Positions 9,401-18,162 of a DNA stretch of 64,000 bases are shown piece by piece. The notes under the pieces were generated by a model, which was not told the origin of the DNA, did not search any database, and saw only the letters and a list, made by a program, of their open reading frames with translations. Where the stretch lies: assembly GCA_907165275.2 (NCBI GenBank), contig OU015672.1, forward strand, positions 1,346,501 to 1,410,500. Direction: 5' to 3'. This DNA is from Zygaena filipendulae (lineage: Eukaryota; Arthropoda; Insecta; Lepidoptera; Zygaenidae). Every line of letters starts with the position of its first letter. Position 1 is the stretch's first letter. The position numbers and the translations under genes are program-made.

Positions 9401-10464
9401 ATACAACCTATTACATCTGGAATCCCAAACTTCTCATAAAATCTGTAAATAAAAAGCATTATTTCAAATGTTTGAAATATTTACAAATGGTGACAAATGG
9501 AACCACTCCACTAGATTTTCCAAATTTTTTTTTAAATAAATTATTGTTTTAATCCTACTAATATTATAAATGTGAAAGTGTGGATGTTTAGATGTTTGGA
9601 TGTTTGTTACTTAATCACGCAAAAACGGCTGAATGGATTTGGATGAAATTTGGCATGCACGTTGTCAGGGGTACAGAAAAGGACATAGGGTACTTTTTAT
9701 CCTGGAATTCCCGCGGAAACTCCGAAATTACCGCCGAATTATCATAAGTGATAATTTTACCAAATTGAATAAATAAATAAATAAATAAACAAAGTAAAGG
9801 GTAGTAGATTGTGCCACTTTGTATAATTTATACCTTGACTTATTTGCATCACGCTCAGCAGCAGTTTGTGGGAATTTGATGTACTTATTTCTCATTTCTA
9901 TATTATTCAAGGCTGTGGTAACCTCTGCCAATACAGCTGACACAGTCTGTTGAGCAATACATTGAGCTTTCCCTGTAGGCTTCTGATAGGATCCATGTGC
10001 ATAAACATAGATGGCTGCTAAAACCTACAAATACTTATTTATTATTAATCAAAAAGAAATTAACAATGACGAAATGAAAAATAGGTGCTACTAAAATTAA
10101 CAAACAGTAATGAAAATATAATACATAGGTTTAATACTATACCTTCGTTTCAATACACAAGTCATTAGATCGTCGAGGGTTTGTTTCCATTATTGGTTTA
10201 AGGTCATCGCACAAATCATAAACTAAGTTTGGTGTTAACCTTTAAAAATATAGGTAGTTAACACAATTAGTTCCTCTGAATGTTTTTTATTTTTATTTTC
10301 TCATATTATATATCGTCAGATGATAATTACCTATATTCCTTTATGAACTCCTCTTCCTCCATATCAAAAGGGTTGTTAAGTTTCCTAGACAGACGCCGGT
10401 TTCTTTTTTTTTGTTCACGGTATTCACTCTCTAAATATTCAAACATTTCATACTCGTCACACAT
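3481..10464 (-). CDS. HARBI1-like (PIF/Harbinger) DDE nuclease
   Basis: This is a six-exon gene on the minus strand: 10331-10464, 10143-10239, 9834-10024, 9310-9442, 9027-9165, 3481-3899, about 370 aa. All junctions have GT-AG signals and keep frame. The protein is the DDE transposase/nuclease of PIF/Harbinger elements (DDE_Tnp_4 family). The first aspartate is in IGCIDGTHI (exon 4 in reading order), the second in VDASNPGSNHDS (exon 5), and the glutamate in IIERTIGVLKSRFR (last exon), so the catalytic triad is present. The N-terminal part (LTPNLVYDLCDDLKP...) is the helical region typical of the family. The length is normal for HARBI1 (about 350 aa). The last intron (9026-3900) is 5.1 kb because it holds a Gypsy element and a MITE; other introns are 82-391 bases. 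I saw no clear terminal inverted repeats around the pair. It may be an element with eroded ends or a domesticated gene. Confidence 0.85.
4060..4393. mobile_element. MITE with GTCCGTC termini, copy 1
   Basis: It carries terminal inverted repeats TTAGTCCGTC (about 4090) and GACGGACTAA (about 4343). Subterminal arms containing ACACGTATTTTTTC and the reverse AAAAAATACGTGT face each other. The interior holds TGACGTCA-like palindromes. A second copy is at 23,680-24,000 with matching sequence on both flanks, so the true unit extends to the CATCCCTATTA edge. It lies in the last intron of the HARBI1-like gene. Confidence 0.65.
4486..5260 (-). repeat. 3' LTR of the Gypsy element (long form)
   Basis: This LTR is 775 bases long, against 419 for its partner. 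The difference is one 356-base segment between two copies of TGAACTGCCCGTCCG (4683-4697 and 5039-5053). By eye the rest matches the other LTR throughout. The extra segment is GC-rich and is a chain of short perfect hairpins. Confidence 0.85.
5272..8220 (-). CDS. Gag-integrase fusion polyprotein of the Gypsy element
   Basis: A 982 aa ORF. Residues 1-115 are a low-complexity Pro/Thr repeat (PTGPAH-type units, encoded by G-rich tandem DNA at 7,855-8,150). A coiled-coil segment follows (about 150-215), then a retrotransposon Gag capsid region (about 235-410, PPYDGTTSWPAYRQQF) and one CCHC zinc knuckle (CYKCGERGHMQFSC, about 425). Near residue 510 the frame passes directly to GKAHGNAEALSRRPC, which is normally the C-terminal end of the RNase H domain in Gypsy polyproteins. 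Then come the integrase zinc finger (HLGVKRTL...CRKCTTC, about 640-680) and the integrase core with D (AVDVAGPF), D (HSDQGRNFE) and E (GMVERFNQ), then a GPY/F-like end (RWEGPYKV). Protease, RT and most of RNase H are absent, yet the frame is intact. The product would be a Gag-integrase chimera; whether it is made is unknown. Confidence 0.9.
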   Translation of the reverse strand: MEMPLTPREDITEEGVRTRAQRAAGATPATRQATPTGHRATPTGPAHQGPSTIEAPPTDLTTPTGPAQLTPPITEAPPTGPHVLALGPAHLTTPIPSPTHLTTPTIEAPPTSPAYSTTPTEHVRATTTTRTADASALDICGLVKMMESMNKGMHQRLNVMREEQKECAELHLQTVLAAVDKVSNVVKQLREDVDSVEERVTGLETGFSGLQKEVLRLKTEGITASGAVAVVQGPRVKVPPYDGTTSWPAYRQQFQTVATANGWTDEQSLTALTVALRGSALSVLEALPSSGSGFKELMEALESRYGERHLEHVFRAQLRDRVQRPGEGLQQWALEIEKLVRKAHPTADTKTLDTNILQAFVDGIRDMEIRAAVGLRHHTSLKDALAHALEVEAVRREVRAHKLREITEEVKVVKAPLKKTGFMCYKCGERGHMQFSCPKKNEVTEKILKLQKQVDDLTKRQETLSPVGNQGKGVTARTTGQVLAGVKKAPATVIAQVRSGKAHGNAEALSRRPCPEDCKHCVKQDSKELAVKLTRTSPPGLWQDEAMREAQEDDEDVRLIVAWKKRSADKPKWVEVAPTGPITKAYWAQWDSFVLQNGILYRKWEKPNGREFHLQLVVPRTRVKDVLREIHDGVSGGHLGVKRTLTKVRERFYWLHCREDVQEWCRKCTTCAAVKGPSTRTRGNLQLYNVGAPWERIAVDVAGPFPVTESGNKYFLVVMDYFTKWPEVFAIPNQEAATVASKLVEEVICRFGVPLEIHSDQGRNFESQLFQEMCKILGMHKTRTTPYHPQSDGMVERFNQTLERNLAKLVDKHQRDWDKFIPLFLLAYRTSEHESTKATPAYVNFGRELRLPVDLLTGGPPDDPQSMQDYVSDLREKMQDVYALVREHGLQSSENMKTRYDRRANTSGFEEGSLVWLHNPIRRKGKSPKLQTRWEGPYKVVTRMNDVTYRIQRQPRGAFKIVHIDRLARYQGSNSDARDEHL
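8219..8238 (-). promoter_or_regulatory. Primer-binding site for tRNA-Leu
   Basis: The plus strand here reads AAATCCCACTTCTGACACCA, which I recognise as the 3' end of an animal tRNA-Leu including its CCA. It begins three bases inside the 5' LTR of the minus-strand element, the expected place for the minus-strand DNA primer. Confidence 0.75.
8242..8660 (-). repeat. 5' LTR of the Gypsy element (short form)
   Basis: This LTR is 419 bases, TG...CA. A TATA-like GGGTATATAAACGG lies on the minus strand at about 8467-8480, so transcription would start below it and run toward the Gag-integrase ORF. The 356-base segment of the partner LTR is missing at about 8450, downstream of this TATA box. Confidence 0.85.
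9553..9735 (+). mobile_element. Helitron-like repeat, 3' end lost
   Basis: It starts TCCTACTAATATTATAAATG, runs through the family's GTTGTCAGGGGTACAG and TTATCCTGGAATTCCCGCGG segments, and stops before the CTAG end. It lies in the intron between exons 3 and 4 of the HARBI1-like gene. Confidence 0.7.
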
Positions 10465-10555
10465 CTACAAGGAAGAGTATCGTTAGCTTTTTTTACACTA
10501 AAACTTAATCACAAGCCACTTAAAACGTAGTTGACTAGTGATAATAAATCAAAGA

Positions 10556-10766
10556 TCCTACTAATATTATAAAGGCGAAAGTTTGTAAGAATGTATGGAT
10601 GGATGGATGTTTGTTACTCTTTCATACAAAAACTACTGAATGGATTTAAATGAAACTTTACAATAATATAGCTTATACATCAGATTAACACATAGGGTAC
10701 TTTTTATCCCGGAATTCCCGCGGGAACTCCGAAATTAACGCGGGTGAAACCACAGGGAACAGTTAG
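10556..10766 (+). mobile_element. Helitron-like repeat
   Basis: It starts TCCTACTAATATTATAAAGG and ends AGTTAG, a one-base change from the usual AGCTAG. It belongs to a subfamily with GCTTATACATCAGATTAACACA in its middle, shared with the reversed copy at 12069-12271. It lies about 90 bases upstream of the HARBI1-like start codon. Confidence 0.7.
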
Positions 10767-10800
10767 GTATTATAATCACTATGTGATGTAAATAGGTACA

Positions 10801-11395
10801 TGGTGAGTTGTTTTTTCGGGTCAGTATGGGGAAATACTAAACTATAAGAGATAGAGAAAATCTCTCTTAGGAACCGTGATCTTAATTTTAGATAAAATAA
10901 AAATTGTATTTAAAAAAATTGAATAAAAAAAAAAATATTTTATATAACTGACTAAATTGTGCATTTAATAAATGACAAATACACGAAAAAAAAATTCAAA
11001 TTCGAATGCTTTTTATTTTCTTTACTTTTCATTTGAAAATCGGCTAGTTAGTTTCTACTACTTAAGAAAACTATTAAAAGTTTAACTAATAAAAAAAACT
11101 AAAACTTTAATTTCAACAACTTCGAACAACTTTAGTTAGACCTATGGTCTTCTTACAACACAAATTAACTAGACTTATGTTCTTACAATTTTTGGTTTGT
11201 ATAGTGATATACCATCGAAATATTTTTTTTTTTTTTTAAATCCGGTATCTCCAAAAAAAAAAAAAAAATTAAAAAAAAATTCAAATACCATTTTTTTTAT
11301 CTAAAATTAAGATCACGGTTCCTAAGAGTTTTTCTCTATCTCTTATAGTTTAGAATTTCCCCATACTGACCCGAAAAAAAACTCACCTGTAGGTA
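10801..11395. mobile_element. Long palindromic foldback element (MITE)
   Basis: Two arms of about 100 bases face each other. The left arm (10801-10905) carries GGTGAGTT, TTTCGGGTCAGTATGGGGAA, ATAAGAGATAGAGAAAA and TAGGAACCGTGATCTTAATT. The right arm (11297-11395) carries the same segments inverted. The middle is A/T-rich with no ORF and contains one copy of the inverted 16-mer CACAAATTAACTAGAC (11159-11174). Confidence 0.75.
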
Positions 11396-11499
11396 TATTA
11401 ATTTATGTCGGTTGAGAAATTCACTTCACAAACCTTACGAGTTACGACGCGACGGATAGATAAGGTTCAAACAATCTCAAAGGAACAAACTTTCTTTAG

Positions 11500-12900
11500 T
11501 TAAATAACAAAAAAATTAAAACTGACTTCCAAAAACACAATACACAGAACAAAATACCGATTTAATCCAAAAGACAAAAATACACGTAATATTATTATTG
11601 GTTTGCGCTATGTACCACTGGATCCAACGATGTTTAAAATATTAAAGATAAAATGTCTTTGTTGCACTCATCGGTTAAATCACAAATTAACTAGACTTAA
11701 TTAAATTAAATTCGGTGCTAACTGGTGCCAACCAGAGAGAAGGTAATCACTACGTTTTACGTTTTGGTGCCAACCAGAGACGAATAAGAGAACATGGTGA
11801 ACTGCCAAGCCCGCTTGTGCACAGACGAATAAGAGAACATACTGTCGCTTGTGTCTGGCTCTGGCGTCTGCCCATTTGGTTTTTTTTTACATTCAATAAT
11901 GACATTGTTGCTCTTGCCAGTGTCGCGTTAGTTTAATTTGAAAATAGAATTTAAAATGATCGAGCGAAAATTTTGGGCGTTCGTTGTATGATTATTATGA
12001 ATAGTGAAATGGGGTGAACTATGTAAAATGGAACAAGAGAGTAATTTTATTACATATTTATACCTAAACTAGTTGTGCACCGCGGTTTCACCCGATTTAA
12101 TTTCAGAGTTCCCGCAGGAATTCCGGGATAAAAAGTACCCTATGTGTTAATCTGATGTATAAGCTATATTATTGTAAAGTTTCATTTAAATCCATCCAGT
12201 AGTTTTTGCGTGAAAGAGTAACAAACATCCATCCATACTCACAAACTTTGGCTTTTATAATATTAGTAGGATAAAATAAATAAGAGAATATGAACAGATA
12301 ATATGTCATAATTTATTGTCGTTAAAAGAAAGAAAGTCTACTAGGATTTTATAAATTTGGAAGTCTAACGAGTGAAGAAGAGTGATAATTGATGTGGGAA
12401 GCGGAATTAGAACAGAATACAAGACCAGAAAATAAATAATTATGATTAAAGCGAGGACATGAAAAGATGATGTGATTAAGGTCTCCTTCGAGCTTCGGAG
12501 AGACCACATTCACGCAAAGATGAATTAAGGCAATGAATTTTGTGAAGATGAACTGGGATGCAACAGTAACCTAACCTCATACGAATAATCGAGGACAGAT
12601 TTTTTTGTTGAAATTCCAACGAGAAAACCAGGGTTTATTAGGGATACTCGGTTGGATTACCCCAAACCAAGCACCCCACTTTGGTTGCGGCGGGAGTGGA
12701 CTTAGCCCATATACACACTTCCATATTTGGCTTGTCACCGTCTTCAAACCGATCAGTAATAACAATCACAAATCAATAATAATATTACATGTATTTTTGT
12801 CTTTTGGATTAAATAGGTATTTTTTTATTTTTAGTTTTGGGTTTTTGGAAGTCGGTTTTAATTTTTTTTGTTAAAATTTTGTTTATTTCCCGCTTTTAAG
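11500..12900. repeat. Repeat mosaic with inverted and short tandem units
   Basis: No gene is seen here. A segment containing GACAAAAATACACGTAATAT (about 11,573) recurs inverted near 12,790 and again at 28,510 and 28,700. AACCAGAGAGAAGGTAATCA (11733) recurs at 13737. GACGAATAAGAGAACAT occurs twice within 60 bases (about 11,779 and 11,824). A reversed Helitron-like copy is at 12069-12271. The whole looks like rearranged retroelement debris. Confidence 0.5.
12069..12271 (-). mobile_element. Helitron-like repeat
   Basis: This reversed copy starts CTAGTTG and ends ATAATATTAGTAGGA. It is nearly collinear with the copy at 10556-10766 and shares its internal segment. The CCGCGGTTTCACCCG hairpin lies near the CTAG end. 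Confidence 0.75.
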
Positions 12901-13990
12901 TGGGATGGTTTGTAATTTATCTAAATTACAATAGCCTAATGTCAAATGCTCATCACCTTTTAGAGTAGAGTTTAAAGAGTTTAAAGTATTGTATAATTTG
13001 GCGCTTTGGTATTTGTATTGTTTCCTAGCAAAAGCAGAAAGAACAATCGATACCGAACACGGAGGTTTAGGTCTTCTTCTGAAAATATTTTGGTTATTAA
13101 CGGGCAAAGGGGTACACTTATGTCTACGCAGGGTACAACGTAAGATGTATAGTTGCCTTATTGTGAGGAAAGATAATTCACTAAATAACTGCTTAGTAGG
13201 ATAGCGGAATGGTTTTCAAAAAAGTACCTTTAACACAGCTCTCTGTGACCTCTCTAAACCGATTAACTTAGATTTGGAAGAACCACTCCAAGCGGTGATG
13301 CCGTATGAAAGAATAGATTCACAGAGAGCAGTGTAAACCATTCTAAGGGTTTTCCGATCGGCAGAATTTCTCAGTTTTTAAAAATAAATATTAGTTTCCT
13401 AGTACGCGATATGAGACAATTTAGGTGATCATACCAGTTGAGGCAGTGATCGAGAAAAATGCCAAAATATTTAACGGAAGATGAACGATTCAACTGCAGG
13501 CAATCGCACCGAGAGTAAGAATCTAACGAGCACGTGTGGGCTCGAAGTATTACATCCGGGGGGTGGTTAGAGGGTCTACTCGCGAAGGTTAGAAAGGACG
13601 TCTTGGCTACATTAAGAGTTAAGAGGTTATTGGCAAGCCTCTTCTTAGCTTGAGCAAAAATATTCTCTACAAGAGAAATAGTTTCTGACCAAGTTTTCCC
13701 ATACACGAGGATGGCCGTGTCATCGGCATACGCAATGACCAGAGAGAAGGTAATCACTACGTTTTAAATGACGCTGCTGTTTGACGACGATAAGTAATAA
13801 GTTGCAGAGCTCATTTACGTAGATAAGGAAGAGGGTAGGGCCTAAAATACTTCCTACACTACAATGACAATCACTGGTGCGGTTCGATGACCACAGATTA
13901 AGTAACTTGTCGAGGACAAATGACGTTCCGTTGTACGCAATTGAACAAAATGCTTATACTTACTATGAACCTACATAATTATTTTTATGG
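12883..13990 (-). pseudogene. Non-LTR retrotransposon reverse transcriptase fragment (Jockey/CR1-like)
   Basis: Reading down the minus strand: an RT motif (SILGPTLFLIYVNELCNL) at about 13,860-13,800, then the catalytic motif AYADDTAILVYG at about 13,725, then LTLNVAKTSFLTF, then YFGIFLDHCLNW, the thumb-side signature of this superfamily. After a frame break near 13,371 the C-terminal region continues (LYNTLNSLN...) to 12,883. The frame carries stops (for example near 13,230) and shifts, and there is no endonuclease domain, so this is a 5'-truncated dead copy. Confidence 0.75.
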
Positions 13991-14989
13991 CAAGAATGCA
14001 CATACAGTTGTTGATTTGATGCCTACATACTTATCGAGTAAAAGTATTCAGAAAAACGTGAATAATTATTGTCTTTGAATAATAAGTCATTTCATACGCG
14101 AAATGAATCGTCAAAAGGTGCGTTCTGAAACCACATACATGGATGTCGTACAGTACAAAAACAAAAATAAATTGATATCTTTTTTTTGTGGCTACTTATA
14201 GAGATACTTTTTGTGTTTTTTAAGATCTTAAAAAATAAGGGTATTTTTCATATATACAGAATGTTGTTTTGGTCAGCAACGCGCGTAACGGAGGTAGTAA
14301 TATAACTAATATGGGTTCTAAAAAAAATATAAAAAAAAAATATTTTTTATAATTCGGAACATTATTTAAAAGAAAATCTCTGCACAAGATATCTAAAAAT
14401 GTTTACATTAAATGGTAATTGGTAAAGCCTTAGCGCGTAGACTAGAGCTACGACATCTACGCGCTACGAGCAGCTACATCGCGCGTCGCGTCGTCGCCGG
14501 TACCTACTTAGGTAGGTACCTACTTTTGCACAAACGTTTTACCTATTTAGATCACGGTAAGTAAACAACACATTTTAGACTCTCTTTCCCTCCATACTTT
14601 ACTGGGCTTAGGACCGGCAAAGGAACTGAATAATTTAGAAATTATTAAATTAGAAATGACATTTTTATCCATTAATAATATCCATTAAAGTTCTATGGCG
14701 CTGTTATTAAGTACCTTTGGCGTATTTAAAAAGGTGAACGAACTTATTTACAATCATTAAACGTGATTTACAAATTATTGATTACACATAACACGAAGTC
14801 TTCTAAAAGTTTTTTTTATTTACACTGATTTTACGTTAACGGTTTATCTGTTCAGTGTCTACCGCGTTGCGCGATGCACACAGAAGCACGACATCGCAAA
14901 TTGTCTTTTAATCACGATAAAACAGTTTCATTCTTCGTAATCACTTCTAAAGCGTTCAGTATCTCTTGTTTTAATGTGTCGGCGTATTC

Positions 14990-15438
14990 GTCATGCGTAC
15001 CACTTTACGTCACCCCACAAATAAAAGTCCAATTGAGTTAGATCGGGTGAACGTGGTGGCCACGGTATGGGTCCACCTCTTCCTATCCAACGATCACCAA
15101 ACTCCGATGTTAAATGGTCAATGCCAAAGCTTCGCCCAGCATCCCAGGTAGGTATTCGCGCGCGGCTGCGCACGAAAGTAGGTATTCAAGGACTGCATCT
15201 TGAACATTAACAGGGAGCCCAGATTGACCTCTACCTGTTGTGTGACGAGGTGTAGCGAATGTTACCCATTCCCTGAGACTAAAAACAACAGTCCTTATGG
15301 TGTAACGAGTTTCACTTGGACGAGTTGAAAACGTCGCACTCCACTCGGCCACACTATTCGCTTCATCTTCGCTATTACTAAATACTCAATAAATCGTAAA
15401 TTTCACTATTGGTTAATCCTGCGAACGACCGAGCCATT
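14990..15438 (-). pseudogene. Decayed Tc1/mariner-like transposase fragment
   Basis: On the minus strand one frame (15,173-14,991) ends in WPPRSPDLTQLDFYLWG, the well-known segment before the last catalytic residue in Tc1/mariner-type transposases of insects. A second frame just upstream (15,352-15,110) contains SGLPVNVQDAVLEYL, resembling the helix-turn-helix region. Most of the catalytic domain between them is missing. An ATG with MARSFAGLTNSEIYDLLSI at about 15,438 is followed by a stop. Confidence 0.6.
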
Positions 15439-15439
15439 T

Positions 15440-15640
15440 TAGCATAGAAACAACGCACGCGCAATAGCCGCGGCTGTGGGAGGCAGACTGGCTGGCGCCT
15501 GGCGCTGGCCGCTGGCGCTAGCGCCGGCGGGCGGGGGTGGCACATCGCCGCGCCCCCCGGCCCCCGCCGCCCGCCCGCCCCGCCGCATTCGCCCGCGTTC
15601 CCACCGAGGCGGGGTGTATGTAGGTACTATGTACGTAGGT
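15440..15640. other. Short GC-rich island without a gene
   Basis: Bases 15,460-15,610 are strikingly GC-rich (GGCGCTGGCCGCTGGCGCTA, then runs of CCCGCC) in an otherwise AT-rich region. ORFs here show only low-complexity sequence. It adjoins the transposase remnant. Confidence 0.5.
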
Positions 15641-16034
15641 ACTATTGCATGCCATATGATGCGCGCCGCGCCGCGCGGTCAACGACCGGTAGCGTAGGCT
15701 CGCCCGCTTGTATAAACAAAATAAATAATTTTTTCGGATTTTCCTTGAAAAAATAATTATTTTTTTTTATATTTTTTTTGACATCAGTATCGTTAGTACA
15801 ACCACCTCTGTGACGGGCGTTGTTGACCAAAACAACAGCTTGTATATATCATATATGGACACCATTGTTTCGTCTCGAGTACGATTTGGCCATCCTTCTT
15901 TTCGCTCGTTCATTTTAAATTCTTTTTGCAAATTAAATTAACGCGACACTGGCAACAATGTCATTAATGACAATTGCCATAAAAAAAGCTAATAAGCTTT
16001 CGGCTTTAGACATAAGAGGACATAAACGACATAA

Positions 16035-16265
16035 GTCTAGTTAATTTGTGACATAAACTGTTATTGTATATGTCTAGTTAATTTGTGGTTATTGTTCTGA
16101 GGACATAAGTAAATGAATCACGTAGTGATTATATGATCTTGTCTAGTTAATTTGTGCATAAGTCTCAGAAGAATAATTATTGTTAATTAAGTCTAGTTAA
16201 TTTGTGGACATAAGATACGGTAGTATCTCTAAGTAGTTTGTGGACATAAGTCTAGATAATTTGTG
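16035..16265 (+). repeat. Cluster of the 16-mer GTCTAGTTAATTTGTG
   Basis: Four exact copies are at 16035, 16072, 16141 and 16191, and a one-mismatch copy (GTCTAGATAATTTGTG) is at 16250. Spacing is irregular (37, 69, 50 and 59 bases), so this is not a simple tandem array. GACATAAG often precedes the 16-mer. Inverted exact copies occur at 11159 and 11681, and a further direct copy is at 35009. Confidence 0.8.
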
Positions 16266-16412
16266 CGGTCCACTGTAATTTATTATTTATTAAAGTTGTT
16301 GAAGCATTTAGCATAGCAAAGGTAATTTAATGACTACGAAAGTTATTAAACTCTTTAACTACGAATTACGAAGCATAGGTTTAATCGGTTTAATTAATGT
16401 TTCACTTCTTAT

Positions 16413-17998
16413 TAGCGATGGGCGATTGTTGAAAAAAAAACAATCGACTGAATCGATGATTCAGCTACTGAGCATTCGATTGTCGATTTAGTAATACCCC
16501 ACCATTATTATTCGAATAACAATCGACGAACTACTAACTACTGACTACTAATTTGTAAGTGCTAACTGCGATGCGTGCGTGTCGTGTTGCGTCGATTTTT
16601 TGAACTACTTATTTAGTCGTATAGTAATAACAATCGACGAACTACTAACTACTGAAGTACTGACTAGTGATTACTAAGTTGTAAGTACTAACTGCGGAGC
16701 GGCGTAGGCGGTGTTGCGTCGATTGTGCCACTGCGCCATCTTTTGTAACTAAATATTAGTATTTAGTAGTTTCTACTTTGTATTTAGTAGTATAGGTGCG
16801 CGCCAATTAGTAGATACCTAGTTAAAAGTTTATTGACTAACATCAATAATTGCTATCTACTTTTAAGTTTTAATTAGATAACAATTTTGGTTTATTTATA
16901 AGAATATCAGTTAAAATTTTAAAATAATTATTTCACAGAATCACAAAGCATCAAATATAGATCTAACGCCCTCTTGTGGTGCTGGTGTGAGTTTATATCT
17001 AAATGCACGAAGCTAGCTAGATAGGCACCTACTTGAATAGTTTAGACTTCAGAGTACTGTCTAGATACTATAGGTGGAGTTAGAGTTGTACTGGCAGCAT
17101 TATGCCGCCATAAAAGACTCTTACCTAAAAAGTAATGTTGAATACTAACTACTATTTATGTATTGCATAATGAGCCATATACTTAACTAGAGTTGGAGAT
17201 TCATAGTTAAAACAATTAATTTAACTTTTTTTTTCTTATAATAATGTTATTTGAAACGAGGTTTATCGTTAAAAGTTACAAAAGAAATCGTATAAAAAAT
17301 TCTAGACATGAAAAGCATAATAATAATGGTCGGACCTCAACCTTACGACTTTTTAACACAAACACTGAAATATTTAGTGTTTTAATATTAAAACGTAGTT
17401 TTTAAAAAGTAATTAAAAAGTGCTTTTAAACAAACTACTTTTTAACACAAATACAAAATATTTTCGTATATACGTTGAATAATTACAACTTTTTTACTTA
17501 TTTTATATTTTACTCTCAAAGAAACTCCTACCGTCGACGAACCAATAAACGAATAGTCATTAGATTCATACAACTTTATTTAGACCACTGTAATAAGTGC
17601 CAACTACCAATCGATAAAGAAGTAATAACTGCAGTCGCAAGTAGTGGCGCACGAATTTATAAACTGTAGTAACTATTGACAGTAACTATATCAGCGCACG
17701 CCAACTACATTTATGTAACTACTTATTTTAGTAGTCCGTAGACGTACGACTACGAATCGATACTCTTACGAACTACTTAACTACTAAATACTATTTTTTT
17801 ACTGACTACTTTTTTTTTTACTATTTAGTAGTTAGTAACTACTGAATTAGTAGTTACTGACTAGTAGTTAGTAACTACTGAATTAGTAGTTGAAGTAGAT
17901 ACTGAACAATCGACTAATATAGATTATTATCGACTTTTATCGACTAAACCGAACAATCGACTAATTCGATAAATTTTAGTAATAATCGCCCATCGCTA
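16413..17998. mobile_element. Non-autonomous hAT-like element
   Basis: The terminal inverted repeats begin TAGCGATGGGCGATT. They are flanked by a perfect 8 bp duplication CTTCTTAT (16405-16412 and 17999-18006), typical of hAT elements. Length is 1,586 bases. No transposase is encoded; the longest ORF (17475-17669) matches nothing I know. The interior repeats CAATCGACGAACTACTAACT (about 16,530 and 16,629) followed by GTAAGT(A/G)CTAACTGCG. Near both ends CAATCGACT units are repeated, which could be subterminal transposase-binding sites. It ends about 165 bases before the WDR70 start codon. Confidence 0.85.
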
Positions 17999-18162
17999 CT
18001 TCTTATTGCAAGAGTGTAGTGGTGACTGGTGAGCAGTGAGCACAGTAATTGAAATGAAAAAGAGCTGCTCCGTGGACATCCAAACATAATCACTACGTGT
18101 GGACATCTCTTTTCAAGTTAACTATTAACCGATTTAACTATAAAATATATATAACATCCAAA

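Noticed and set aside
15440..15640. CpG-island promoter
   Set aside because: No gene starts nearby on either strand, and low-complexity CCCGCC runs explain the composition.
17475..17669. ORF of 64 codons as a transposase fragment
   Set aside because: No DDE or hAT dimerisation motif; it lies in the AT-rich interior of a non-autonomous element.
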